A program made the position numbers and the translations under genes. Of a stretch of DNA of 57,310 nt, positions 9,763-18,377 are shown piece after piece. The stretch comes from Hyphomicrobiales bacterium (lineage in GTDB: Bacteria; Pseudomonadota; Alphaproteobacteria; Rhizobiales; NORP267), in contig JAUYJB010000104.1 in the NCBI GenBank assembly GCA_030688605.1, positions 1 through 57,310 on the forward strand. The letters are read 5' to 3'. Positions within the stretch are counted from its first letter, which is position 1. Every line of letters begins with the position of its first letter. Under the pieces are notes generated by a model. The model saw only the letters and a program-made list of their open reading frames with translations. It searched no databases and was not told the origin of the DNA.

Positions 9763-11379
9763 CTAACGCCCGTAGAGCGTCAGCGGCAGCCAGGTGGCCA
9801 CACCCGGCAGGTACCAGATGACGATGAGGCCGAGAAGCTGAATGAAGACGAAGGGAACGATGCCGCGATAGATGTCCATGGTCTTGACGCTGTCCGGCGC
9901 CACGCCGCGCAGATAGAACAGGGCAAAGCCGAAAGGCGGCGTCAGGAACGAGGTCTGCAGGTTGATCGCCATCATGACGCCGAGCCAGACCGGACTCATC
10001 AGCTCTCCGTTCGGCATCTCCATCTGCAGGAGAATCGGCGAGACGATGGGCACGACGATGAAAATGATCTCCAGAAAATCGAGAAAGAAGCCCATGATGA
10101 ACATCACGGCCATGACCAGCAGCATGGCCGTGATGACGCCGCCGGGCAGGCTGGTCAGGAACGCCTCGATCCACAGGTCGCCGCCGAAGCCGCGAAACAC
10201 CAGGCTGAACATCTGCGCGCCGATCAGGATCACGAACACCATCGACGAGATCATGGTCGTCGATTCCATGACCGACACCAGCACCCGATCGTTCTTGCCG
10301 GTGCGGACCGCATAGACGCGCAGCACCGAAACGATCAGCCCGACAAGCAGTCCGACCGCAAGCACGACCGCCGCCGCGAAGGCGATCATCTCGTCCGTGG
10401 CGATGACGGTGCGTTGCATCCTGAGATCGTAGGCAATGGTCAGCGCCAGCAGCCCGGCCAGGCACACCCCGCCGAGCGCGATCAGCCGGCCGCGGCGCGG
10501 ATCGAGCCTGTAGCCGGCGAGCATCGTGGCACCGATGGCCCCGACACCGGCGGCTTCCGTCGGCGAGGCCAGTCCGCCGAGGATCGAGCCGAGGACGGCG
10601 ACGATCAGAATGATCGGTGCAAACAGTGCGCCGATGAGATGCCGGGCAAATCCCCAGCCGGAAACGTGGATCAGCTCGCCGCGCGGGATGGCTGGCGCCT
10701 CATTGGGCATTAGCGCCGCAAAAACCAACTGATAGACGATGTACATGCCAACGAGAATCAAGCCGGGAAACAGGGCGCCGGCGAACAGATCGTTCACCGA
10801 CACCGTGTCGGGAGCGAAGATTCCCAATCCGAACTGCGCGTTCTGGAAGGCGACGGACAGCTGGTCGCCGAGCAGCACCAGCACGATCGACGGCGGGATG
10901 ATCTGCCCCAGCGTGCCGGAGGCGGCGATCGAGCCGCAGGCAAAGCTCACATTATAGCCGCGGCGGATCATGGTCGGCAGCGACAACAGGCCCATGGTGA
11001 CGACGGTGGCGCCGACGATGCCGGTCGAGGCGGCGAGCAGCGCACCGACGACGCACACCGAATAGGCGAGCCCGCCGGGAAGCGGACCGAACGCCCGGCC
11101 CATATTGTCGAGCAGCTCCTCGGCGATCTTGGAGCGTTCGAGCATCACCCCCATGAACACGAACAGCGGCACCGCGACCAGCACCTCGTTGGTCATGGTC
11201 GAGAAGATGCGCTGCGGGAAGGCGGTCAGGAAGGAGAGGTCGAAAATGCCGAGGAAATAACCGAGAAAGGCGAACGCCGCGGCCGATCCGGCGAGCGTGA
11301 ACGCGACCGGAAAGCCAAGCAGCAACAGGCCGCAGGCGACGATGAACATGACCACGCAGAGCAGTTCGGGCGCAATCAT
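9763..11379 (-). CDS. TRAP transporter large permease (DctM family) with a 75-residue insertion
   Basis: This 538-residue inner-membrane protein is the ion-coupled channel subunit of a TRAP transporter. DctM hallmarks are TGIVGATVVTMGLLSLPTM (about 119-137), SGTLGQIIPPSIVLVLLG (about 154) and LQTSFLTPPFGFALFYL near the C-terminus. Usual DctM proteins have about 430 residues. The excess is mainly a segment at about 290-365 with two extra predicted membrane helices, between ASPTEAAGVGAIGA and STTMISSMVFVILIG. The start overlaps the DctQ stop by four bases (ATGA). The second TRAP permease in this window carries an even larger insertion at the same place. Confidence 0.9.
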   Translation of the reverse strand: MIAPELLCVVMFIVACGLLLLGFPVAFTLAGSAAAFAFLGYFLGIFDLSFLTAFPQRIFSTMTNEVLVAVPLFVFMGVMLERSKIAEELLDNMGRAFGPLPGGLAYSVCVVGALLAASTGIVGATVVTMGLLSLPTMIRRGYNVSFACGSIAASGTLGQIIPPSIVLVLLGDQLSVAFQNAQFGLGIFAPDTVSVNDLFAGALFPGLILVGMYIVYQLVFAALMPNEAPAIPRGELIHVSGWGFARHLIGALFAPIILIVAVLGSILGGLASPTEAAGVGAIGATMLAGYRLDPRRGRLIALGGVCLAGLLALTIAYDLRMQRTVIATDEMIAFAAAVVLAVGLLVGLIVSVLRVYAVRTGKNDRVLVSVMESTTMISSMVFVILIGAQMFSLVFRGFGGDLWIEAFLTSLPGGVITAMLLVMAVMFIMGFFLDFLEIIFIVVPIVSPILLQMEMPNGELMSPVWLGVMMAINLQTSFLTPPFGFALFYLRGVAPDSVKTMDIYRGIVPFVFIQLLGLIVIWYLPGVATWLPLTLYGR

Positions 11380-11927
11380 GCCTCGATCCCCGGCCCGTCG
11401 GCGCTGGCCTTGTAGTCGCCGGTCTCGCCGCGCAGATAGCGCAGCGCCCGCGCGACGAGGGCGATGCCCTGCAGCCCGACGAGAAACGCGAAGACCCAGA
11501 GCATCGTCTTCAGGAGATAGATGAACGGCAGGCCGCTGATCTCGGTTGAGCCTTCAAAGATGCGCCAGGAGTTGGTGACATAGCCCCAGGACAGCACGAC
11601 GGTCAGGATGCAGATGGGAATGAGGAAGAAGAGGCTGCCCCACAGATCGACCAGTGCCCTGGCCCTGGGCGTGGTGGAATTGTAGAAGATGTCGATGCGC
11701 ACATGGCCGTCATGCATGAGCGTGAAGCCGGCGCCGGCCATGAACAGAATGCCGTGCAGATACCAGATCGATTCCTGCATCGGGATGAAGCCGACGGCGA
11801 AGACATAGCGCAGGATCACGACGACGAACTGGATCAACGCCATCAGCAATGCGAGCCAGGCGATCGTCCGCCCAACCGCGCGATTGACGCGGTCGATGGC
11901 CTCGATGATCGCTGCGAGCGTCAACAC
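11376..11927 (-). CDS. TRAP transporter small permease (DctQ family)
   Basis: The 183-residue protein has four predicted membrane helices, with the typical pattern of an aromatic-rich second helix region (PMQESIWYLHGILFMAGAGF) and the conserved DGHVRIDIFY. It pairs with the DctM subunit, with which it overlaps by four bases. The frame opens with GTG at 11927; TTG two codons in is an alternative. Its binding-protein gene lies 77 bases upstream beyond a strong hairpin. Confidence 0.9.
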   Translation of the reverse strand: MLTLAAIIEAIDRVNRAVGRTIAWLALLMALIQFVVVILRYVFAVGFIPMQESIWYLHGILFMAGAGFTLMHDGHVRIDIFYNSTTPRARALVDLWGSLFFLIPICILTVVLSWGYVTNSWRIFEGSTEISGLPFIYLLKTMLWVFAFLVGLQGIALVARALRYLRGETGDYKASADGPGIEA

Positions 11928-11961
11928 CGCATCCTCCGAGCCGGCCGGCGCGACAAGGCCC

Positions 11962-11989
11962 GCGGCCGGCCGTCGTCACGACCGGCCGC
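11962..11989 (-). promoter_or_regulatory. Intercistronic hairpin between TRAP binding-protein and DctQ genes
   Basis: GCGGCCGG (11962-11969) and CCGGCCGC (11982-11989) form a perfect 8 bp stem. There is no T-run, so it more likely protects or attenuates the message than ends it fully. Confidence 0.6.
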
Positions 11990-12004
11990 GTGAAAACTGC
12001 CCGA

Positions 12005-13093
12005 TCAGAACGTGGTGAGGGCGCGCTTGTTCATGTAGCTCTGGTCGGACAGCTCCGACCAGGCCACTACCTTCTTGCGGAAGTCGAGGAAGCTCTCATA
12101 GACCTTTTTGGTCATCGGATCGGTGGCGCCGGCCGCCGCCAGGACGTCCTTGGCCGCCGCGCCCATGCCGCGATAGATGTCGTCGGAGAACTCGACCAGC
12201 TCGACGCCGTGTTTGGTTATCAGTGTTTCCAGCGCCTGGGTGTTGTTGGCGTTGAACTCGGCGAGATTGTAGTTGTTCTCGGCCAGCGCGGCGTGCTCGA
12301 AGATCGCCTTGTCGGTTTCCGACAGGCCGTCCCAAACCTTGCGCGAGACGCCGAGGCTGAGCAACGAGCCCGGCTCGTGGAAGCCCGGATAGTGGTAGAA
12401 CTTGACGACCTTGTACAAGCCGAAGGCGAGATCGTTCCACGGCCCAACCCATTCGGCGGCGTCGACCGTGCCGGCCTGCAGGGCAGGCAGGATCTCCGCG
12501 CCGGCCAGCGTCACCGAGGTGCCGCCGAGCGCCTTGATGACGTCGCCCGCGAGGCCGGGGATGCGCATCTTCAGGCCTTTGAAGTCCTCGAGGCTGCGCA
12601 TCGGCTTGTTGAACCAGCCGCCCATCTGCGAACCGGTATTGCCGCACGGCAGATGCTTGATGCCGAACGCGCCGCCGATCTCGTCCCACAGCGCCTGGCC
12701 ACCGCCATGGTGAACCCAGGCGTCGATTTCGTCGGGTCGGAAGCCGAACGGCACCGCGGTGAAGAAGGAATAGCCCGTCACCTTGCCCTGATAGTAATAG
12801 TCGGCCGAATGATAAAGATCGGCGGTGCCCTCCTGGACCGCGTCGTGGCATTTGAGCGGATGCACCAGCTCGCCGCCGGCGAAAACCCGGATCCTGTAGC
12901 GGCCCTCGGTCGCCTTTTCGATCCGCTGGCCGAACCGCTCCGCCGCGGTGCCCAGGCCGGGAAAGTTTTTCGGCCACGATGTGACCATTTTCAGCTCTGT
13001 GCCGCCTTGCGCGATGGCCGGCGCGGTCAGAGCGGACGCCGCCACGGCGCCGGTCGCAAGGCCGGCCTTCTTGAGAAAACTGCGACGGTCCAT
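12005..13093 (-). CDS. TRAP transporter periplasmic binding protein, TakP-like
   Basis: The 362-residue binding protein begins with a twin-arginine-like signal (MDRRSFLKKAGLATGA... ending AIAQG), so export in folded form is likely. Its WPKNFPGLGTAAERF, GGELVHPL, GNTGSQMGGWFNKP and DAAEWVGPWND segments correspond closely to TakP of Rhodobacter sphaeroides, which binds pyruvate and other 2-oxoacids with sodium. I chose ATG 13093 because GGGAGGAA ends six bases upstream; an ATG ten codons earlier lacks this. The message start carries eight bases complementary to loop 1 of the AbcR-like sRNA. Genes for DctQ, DctM and a 2-oxoacid oxidoreductase follow, which supports a 2-oxoacid ligand. Confidence 0.88.
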   Translation of the reverse strand: MDRRSFLKKAGLATGAVAASALTAPAIAQGGTELKMVTSWPKNFPGLGTAAERFGQRIEKATEGRYRIRVFAGGELVHPLKCHDAVQEGTADLYHSADYYYQGKVTGYSFFTAVPFGFRPDEIDAWVHHGGGQALWDEIGGAFGIKHLPCGNTGSQMGGWFNKPMRSLEDFKGLKMRIPGLAGDVIKALGGTSVTLAGAEILPALQAGTVDAAEWVGPWNDLAFGLYKVVKFYHYPGFHEPGSLLSLGVSRKVWDGLSETDKAIFEHAALAENNYNLAEFNANNTQALETLITKHGVELVEFSDDIYRGMGAAAKDVLAAAGATDPMTKKVYESFLDFRKKVVAWSELSDQSYMNKRALTTF

Positions 13094-13277
13094 GAAACTT
13101 CCTCCCACGTTGAATAAGCCCACACGACTGAGCCGTTATCCCCCTGACACCCTTTGGCGTCGCTGCGCCCCTTTTTCGACGACGGCTTGAAGGCTTTGGC
13201 GCGTCGCCATTAAAGGCCCATGAGGGGCCGAGCACAAGCCCAGTCGAGGAACGCCTTCGGCCTGTCCTGTTAAGGGG

Positions 13278-13958
13278 TTATGCGGCGAGCAGCGGCGGCA
13301 GGGCGTCAAGCCCTTTGATCACCGCGCCGGGTTTGCCCGGAAGCCTCTCGGGCTTCTGGCCGAAGCGGTTCAGCCAGGCGACCCGCAAACCGAAATGCGC
13401 CGCGCCGGCGGCGTCCCAGCCATTGGCGGAGACGAAGCAGAGCTGATGCGGTTCGACCGCGAATCTGTCGGCGGCCATGCGGTAGACCCGCGGGTCGGGC
13501 TTGTAGACGCCGACATCCTCCACCGACAGGACCGCGTCGAGGGCATCGCCGATGCCGGCCGATGCAACGGCGGAGCTAAGCATGTGCGGGCTGCCGTTCG
13601 ACAGGATCGCGGTTTTGAACCCGCGACGCTTCAGCTCATCAAGCGCCGGCGCCACGTCCGCGTAGGCGTCAAGCGTCAGATAGGCCTGCATCAATTCATG
13701 GTGAATGGCGGCATCGTCGATGCCGTTGAGACCGAGCGCATAGTCGAGCGCCTCGCCGGTCACCTGCCAGAAATCGGCATGGGCGCGCATCAGGCTGCGC
13801 AGCCAGGTATATTGCAGCTGCTTGTCGCGCCAGGCGCTGGAGACGGTTTGAGCCTTGTCGCCGAGCGATTCGGCCACCCGGCCGACCAGCGAATGGACGT
13901 CGAACAAGGTGCCGTAGGCGTCGAACAGGCAGGCTTTGACGTTGGCAAACCCGGTCAT
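13278..13958 (-). CDS. HAD-superfamily (S)-2-haloacid dehalogenase, type II
   Basis: The 226-residue protein has the complete type II haloacid dehalogenase set: nucleophile D13 in LFDAYGTLFD, SNGSPHML (motif 2), VEDVGVYKPDPRVY with the motif 3 lysine, and SANGWDAAGAAHFG (motif 4). Such enzymes hydrolyse C-halogen bonds of short 2-haloacids, although many act on phosphates or unknown substrates. ATG 13958 has GGGAGG seven bases upstream. It stands alone between two TRAP systems: its stop lies 185 bases upstream of the first binding-protein gene and it diverges from the second. Confidence 0.85.
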   Translation of the reverse strand: MTGFANVKACLFDAYGTLFDVHSLVGRVAESLGDKAQTVSSAWRDKQLQYTWLRSLMRAHADFWQVTGEALDYALGLNGIDDAAIHHELMQAYLTLDAYADVAPALDELKRRGFKTAILSNGSPHMLSSAVASAGIGDALDAVLSVEDVGVYKPDPRVYRMAADRFAVEPHQLCFVSANGWDAAGAAHFGLRVAWLNRFGQKPERLPGKPGAVIKGLDALPPLLAA

Positions 13959-14411
13959 GGCAGGCACGCCTCCCGTCTTCGGACCCGGATGGCTTTTCGC
14001 TTCATGAGCGGCCCCCTTCCCCTTTTCCGCCACGGCGCGCCGACCCGGCCCCAATGCCGCATACGGACGCGCAACGGCATCGCCGCCATTCGCAGGGCAG
14101 TGGAAAAACATATTTTCCTTTTGCGAGAAATGTTGCATGAAAATACCCATAGTGCGCTCCGAATGGGTTTTTTTAGCGCAAGAAGCAGTCCGTCCACTGC
14201 ATTGGGCTTGCGCCGACAGCAGAGTTTGGCCACAGTCCAAGAAAGGGAGGGTAGCCTTGGCATCGACATTCCGCGACTTGCTTGCGACAATGTCACCGGT
14301 TGAAAATCTCGTTCAAACCAGATGTCTAGTGCCCTCTAGCTTGGGTTCCGGTAGCATCGGAAGAATCTGACCGCAGTGGATTGGAAAGCCGATAAGGGAG
14401 GATTTAGAGAT
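13959..14411. other. Divergent intergenic region with AT-rich patch and terminator-like hairpin
   Basis: No gene is visible. The AT-rich stretch 14100-14175 contains GGAAAA...TTTTCC (about 14102-14118) and a short stem ACCCAT/ATGGGT (14145-14150 with 14163-14168) followed on the plus strand by seven T (14168-14174). Promoters for the divergent dehalogenase and the second TRAP operon should lie here. TTGAAAATCTCGTTCAA at about 14299-14315 contains TTGAA and TTCAA halves and might be an operator. Confidence 0.4.
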
Positions 14412-15548
14412 ATGGTTACAGCCAAGAAATCCAAAGTATCACGCCGCAAGTTTCTGAAGGGCGGCGCGATTGCCGCCGGCGCCGCCGCCGGCACGCTCGC
14501 CATGCCGGCAGTCGTTACCGCGCAGGCACCCGTCGTTTGCAAAATGCAGACGTCCTGGCCTGCTTCGGACATCTGGATGGACTTCGCCCGGGAGTATGTC
14601 GAGCGCGTCGAGAAGATGTCCGGCGGCCGGCTCAAGGTCGATCTACTGAGCGCCGGTGCCGTGGTCGGCGCCTTTCAGGTGCTCGACGGCGTCAATGACG
14701 GCGTACTCGACGCGGCGCACACGGTGCCGGTCTACGGGTACGGCAAGCACAAGGCGGCTTCGCTGTTCGGTACCGGCCCGGTTTGGGGCGGCACTGCCCT
14801 GAACATGCTGGCCTGGTTCTACCAGGGCGGCGGCAAGGAGCTCTACAAGGAGCTGACCCAGGACATCATGGGGCTGAACGTTTACGGCTTCTACGGCTTC
14901 CCGATGCCGGCCCAGCCGTTCGGGTGGTTCAAGAACCCGGTGACGACGGTGGCGGAAATTCAAGGCTTCAAGTACCGCACGGTCGGCCTCGCCGCCGACC
15001 TGATGCAGAAGATGGGCATGAGCGTCGCGCAGCTTCCCGGCGGCGAAATCGTGCCGGCCATGGAGCGGGGCGTGATCGACGCCTTCGAGTTCAACAACCC
15101 GTCGTCCGACATGCGCTTCGGCTCCCAGGACGTGGCCAAGCACTATCTTCTCTCCTCTTATCACCAGGCGAGCGAGTCGTTCGAGTTCCTGTTCAACAAG
15201 GACTTCTTCGACGGCTTGCCGGAAGACCTGCAGGCGATCCTGCAATACGGCGTCGAGGCGATTACCATGTCGAACACGGCGCTGGGGCTCGACAACTACT
15301 CGAAGGACCTCGAGACGCTGCAGAAGGACAACGGCGTCACCGTGCATCGCACGTCGAAGGAAATCCTCGACGCCGAGCTCAAGGCCTGGGACGAGCTTAT
15401 CGCGGAGCTGGAGAAGGACGACTTCATGAAGCGCTGCATGGACAGCCAGCGCGCGTGGGTGGAACGGACCGTGTTCTACGAACTCATGAACTCGCCCGAC
15501 TATGCGCTCGCCTACGAGCACTACTTCCCGGGCAAGCTGAAGCTCTGA
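14412..15548 (+). CDS. TRAP transporter periplasmic binding protein
   Basis: The 378-residue DctP-family protein starts with a twin-arginine signal (SRRKFLKGGAIAAGAAAG... ending VVTAQA). The GGEIVPAMERGVIDAFEFNN segment and the helix preceding it place it in the same broad family as the TakP-like protein upstream, although the two are clearly different. I chose ATG 14412; a GTG 36 bases earlier lacks a ribosome-binding site, whereas AGGGAGGA precedes 14412 by nine bases. That AGGGAGGA is the perfect complement of part of the AbcR-like sRNA loop 1. The gene leads an operon of permease genes and an amidase. The ligand is unknown. Confidence 0.88.
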   Translation: MVTAKKSKVSRRKFLKGGAIAAGAAAGTLAMPAVVTAQAPVVCKMQTSWPASDIWMDFAREYVERVEKMSGGRLKVDLLSAGAVVGAFQVLDGVNDGVLDAAHTVPVYGYGKHKAASLFGTGPVWGGTALNMLAWFYQGGGKELYKELTQDIMGLNVYGFYGFPMPAQPFGWFKNPVTTVAEIQGFKYRTVGLAADLMQKMGMSVAQLPGGEIVPAMERGVIDAFEFNNPSSDMRFGSQDVAKHYLLSSYHQASESFEFLFNKDFFDGLPEDLQAILQYGVEAITMSNTALGLDNYSKDLETLQKDNGVTVHRTSKEILDAELKAWDELIAELEKDDFMKRCMDSQRAWVERTVFYELMNSPDYALAYEHYFPGKLKL

Positions 15549-15574
15549 CCCGCGGCAAGCTTCCACATCGCGAT

Positions 15575-15600
15575 CCGGCGGCCTTAATGCGGGCCGCCGG
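15575..15600 (+). promoter_or_regulatory. Intercistronic hairpin between TRAP binding-protein and DctQ genes
   Basis: CCGGCGGCC (15575-15583) and GGCCGCCGG (15592-15600) form a perfect 9 bp stem with an 8-base loop. No T-run follows. It sits in the same place as the hairpin in the first TRAP operon. Confidence 0.65.
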
Positions 15601-15630
15601 GTCGTTGCTTGAATATGCGGAACCCCCCCC

Positions 15631-16272
15631 ATGATGCGCTATATCATGATCGCTGATCGCGTCTCGGCGTGGTTTGGCAAGGCCTTCGCCTGGACGATCA
15701 TCGTCATGACGTTCGGGACCGCCTACGAGGTCTTCGTCAGATACATCCTCAACGACCCGACGGCCTGGGCGTTCGACGTTTCGTATGTCATGTACGGCAC
15801 GCTGTTCATGATGGGGGGTGCCTATACGCTTTCGCGCGACGGTCACGTGCGGGGAGATTTCGTCTACCGGCTGTGGAAGCCCCGCACGCAGGCCAAGGTC
15901 GAGCTGGTTCTCTACATGATCTTCTTTTTCCCCGGCGTCACCGCCCTGGTGCTCGCGGGCTGGAAATACGCGGCGCGCTCGTGGCGTTTTCTCGAAGTCA
16001 GCGTCAGCAGCCCCGCCGACGTCCCGGTGTTTCAGTTCAAGACGATCATGGTCGCCGCCGCCATTCTCCTCTTCTTCCAGGGCATCGCCCAGGTCATGCG
16101 CTGCATCGTCTGTCTGCGCACCGGCAAGTGGATGCGCCCCGCCGAGGATGTCGAGGAGATCGAAGCCAGACTGCTCAAGGAGCATGAACTCGAGATGCTG
16201 CGTCATGGGACGGAAGCGGTCGATGTGCTGACCGACCGTCGGGCAGAGCCTGAGGAGAGGCGCGAGCGATGA
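15631..16272 (+). CDS. TRAP transporter small permease (DctQ family)
   Basis: The 213-residue protein has four predicted membrane helices (about 13-32, 50-70, 90-112, 135-155) and the family motif SRDGHVRGDFVYR. A charged C-terminal tail of about 50 residues extends beyond the usual end. Its stop overlaps the start of the large permease by four bases (ATGA), so the two are translationally coupled. A run of eight C lies just before the ATG, in place of a clear ribosome-binding site; ATG two codons in (MIADRV) cannot be excluded. Confidence 0.88.
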   Translation: MMRYIMIADRVSAWFGKAFAWTIIVMTFGTAYEVFVRYILNDPTAWAFDVSYVMYGTLFMMGGAYTLSRDGHVRGDFVYRLWKPRTQAKVELVLYMIFFFPGVTALVLAGWKYAARSWRFLEVSVSSPADVPVFQFKTIMVAAAILLFFQGIAQVMRCIVCLRTGKWMRPAEDVEEIEARLLKEHELEMLRHGTEAVDVLTDRRAEPEERRER

Positions 16273-18368
16273 CCGATCCGCAGGTCGCCTTGACAATGCT
16301 CGGGGTCTTCATCTTCATCATCCTGCTGGGCTTCCCTATTGCCTTCACCCTGGTCGCGATGGGCGTCGGCTTCGGCTACTACGCCTATTTCGACGCCGGC
16401 CGCATGTGGCGCGCTTTCAACCGGGCCGTCGAGGCCGGCGCGGATCCCTCGACACTGACGGAGACCTGGATCGGCGGGTTTTTCAATAACCGGATATTCG
16501 ACCTTCTGGTCAACCAGACCTACTCGGTCATGTCGAATGACGTGCTCACCGCGGTGCCGCTGTTTCTGTTCATGGGCTACATCGTCGAGCGCGCCAACAT
16601 TATCGATCGTCTGTTCTACACCCTGAACATCGCCTCCCGCCGCATGCCCGCCTCCATGGCGATCGCGGCGCTGACGACCTGCGCATTGTTCGCCACCGCG
16701 ACGGGCATCGTCGGCGCCGTGGTGACGCTGATGGGCCTGCTCGCCTTTCCGGCCATGCTCAAGGTGCGCTACAATACGAGCTTCGCGGCGGGCGTCATCT
16801 GCGCCGGCGGCTGCCTCGGCATCCTGATCCCTCCGTCGATCATGCTGATCGTCTACGCGGCAACGTCCAGCGTCTCGATCGTCCAACTCTATGCCGGCGC
16901 GATGATCCCGGGCTTCCTACTCGCCGGCATGTACATCATCTATGTTATCGCGCGGGCATGGTTCGACCCGACGCTCGCCCCCAAGCCCAGGGCGGAGGAG
17001 ACCGCGCACCTGACGGGCGAGCAGATCTTCACCATGCTGCTGGCCTCCTTCTTCCCGCTCGCCTTCCTGATTCTGTCGGTTCTCGGCGCCATATTGTTTG
17101 GACTTGCCACGCCCTCCGAGGCGGCGTCCATTGGCGCCCTTGGCGGCCTCGTGCTCGCCTCGCTCTATCAGCTCAACTTCTATTTTTCCGGCACCGCAGC
17201 GCCACCGCCTTGGAGCCGGATGCGGCTCGATGGCAAGGCTTGGAATTGGGTCGCCCTCGTCGGCACCGGCGCTTATGGCGCTGTTGCGACGCTGGCCGTT
17301 GTCACATTCTTCGGCGTCTTTTTCGGCTTCTCCGGACAAATCACTGGCTGGCCGCCAGGCGTGTGGATCGTGGTCGCCATCGTGCTGATGGCTTTGTTCC
17401 GCATTGCCTTTGACCCCATCGTTGCGGTCTTCGCCGCCCTCTCCCGGCCCAGCCCGGCGCATCACATGTTGTGGCTCACCCTAAAGACTTCGGCGTATGT
17501 TCTGATCGCCACGCCGCTGGTCAAATTGGCCCTGTGGAGCCTTGGTCTTTCCGTGCCCGTATTATCGGCGTTGCTGGACTTCGCCATAACCTGGTCGGGG
17601 TTCGCTGTCGGCCTGTCGGTGCTCACCCTGGTTGTCTCGACGGCCATGCTGTGGGTCATCGAGGCCGGTCTTGGCGGCGGCATCGAGAACAAGTTCATCA
17701 AGCTGTCCGGCGCCGGCGCGTTTGCCGGGCTGGCTCTCGCCGCCCTCTACTATTTCGCGATCCAGCCCTATCTGCCCAACAATGACACGACCTTGCGCGT
17801 TCTCGACCTTGGCATGCTGTTCGGCGCTCCTTTCGCCGGCGCCGTGCTCGGCGTGCGCTGGCAGGGTCTGAGCGAATCCGTCTATCTGACGGTGCGCACC
17901 ACGGCCATGGTGTGCTGGCTGTTCGTCGGCTCGTGGACCTTTTCCTCGGTGTTTTCCTATCTTGGCGGCGAGCAGCTCATCAGCGACTTCGTGCTCGGCC
18001 TCGATCTTTCACCGATCATGTTCCTGATCATCGCCCAGATCATCATCTTCCTGCTCGGCTGGCCGCTGGAATGGTCGGAGATCATCATCATCTTCGTGCC
18101 GATCTTCCTGCCGCTGCTGCCGCATTTCAACATCGATCCCCTGTTCTTCGGCATCCTCATCGCGCTCAACCTGCAGACCTCGTTCCTGACACCGCCGATG
18201 GCCATGGCGGCCTATTACCTGAAGGGCGTCTCGCCGCCCGGGGTGGAGCTGGTGCAGATCTTCAAGGGAGTGATGCCTTACCTCGCCATCATCGTCCTGG
18301 CCATGGCGATCCTTTATATCTTCCCGGGCATCGCGATGTGGCTGCCTGAGCAGTTCTACGGCCGTTAG
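16269..18368 (+). CDS. TRAP transporter large permease with a ~235-residue membrane insertion
   Basis: DctM hallmarks flank a long central insertion in this 699-residue inner-membrane protein: TGIVGAVVTLMGLLAFPAM (about 145), GGCLGILIPPSIMLIVYA (about 180), TPSEAASIGALGG (about 281) and NLQTSFLTPPMAMAAYYLKG near the end. The usual length is about 430. Residues about 300-535, between TPSEAAS and TVRTTAMVCWLF, are extra and look like about six additional helices. A further insertion of some 35 residues (about 42-85, MWRAFNRAVEAGADPS) lies near the N-terminus. The frame is continuous, so this is not a frameshift artefact. It is followed nine bases later by an amidase gene. Confidence 0.88.
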   Translation: MTDPQVALTMLGVFIFIILLGFPIAFTLVAMGVGFGYYAYFDAGRMWRAFNRAVEAGADPSTLTETWIGGFFNNRIFDLLVNQTYSVMSNDVLTAVPLFLFMGYIVERANIIDRLFYTLNIASRRMPASMAIAALTTCALFATATGIVGAVVTLMGLLAFPAMLKVRYNTSFAAGVICAGGCLGILIPPSIMLIVYAATSSVSIVQLYAGAMIPGFLLAGMYIIYVIARAWFDPTLAPKPRAEETAHLTGEQIFTMLLASFFPLAFLILSVLGAILFGLATPSEAASIGALGGLVLASLYQLNFYFSGTAAPPPWSRMRLDGKAWNWVALVGTGAYGAVATLAVVTFFGVFFGFSGQITGWPPGVWIVVAIVLMALFRIAFDPIVAVFAALSRPSPAHHMLWLTLKTSAYVLIATPLVKLALWSLGLSVPVLSALLDFAITWSGFAVGLSVLTLVVSTAMLWVIEAGLGGGIENKFIKLSGAGAFAGLALAALYYFAIQPYLPNNDTTLRVLDLGMLFGAPFAGAVLGVRWQGLSESVYLTVRTTAMVCWLFVGSWTFSSVFSYLGGEQLISDFVLGLDLSPIMFLIIAQIIIFLLGWPLEWSEIIIIFVPIFLPLLPHFNIDPLFFGILIALNLQTSFLTPPMAMAAYYLKGVSPPGVELVQIFKGVMPYLAIIVLAMAILYIFPGIAMWLPEQFYGR

Positions 18369-18377
18369 GCCTTTGTC

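Noticed and set aside
16269-18368. Frameshift or gene fusion artefact as the cause of the oversized TRAP permease
   Set aside because: The frame is continuous, both DctM halves are in the same frame, and the insertion itself has well-formed membrane helices.
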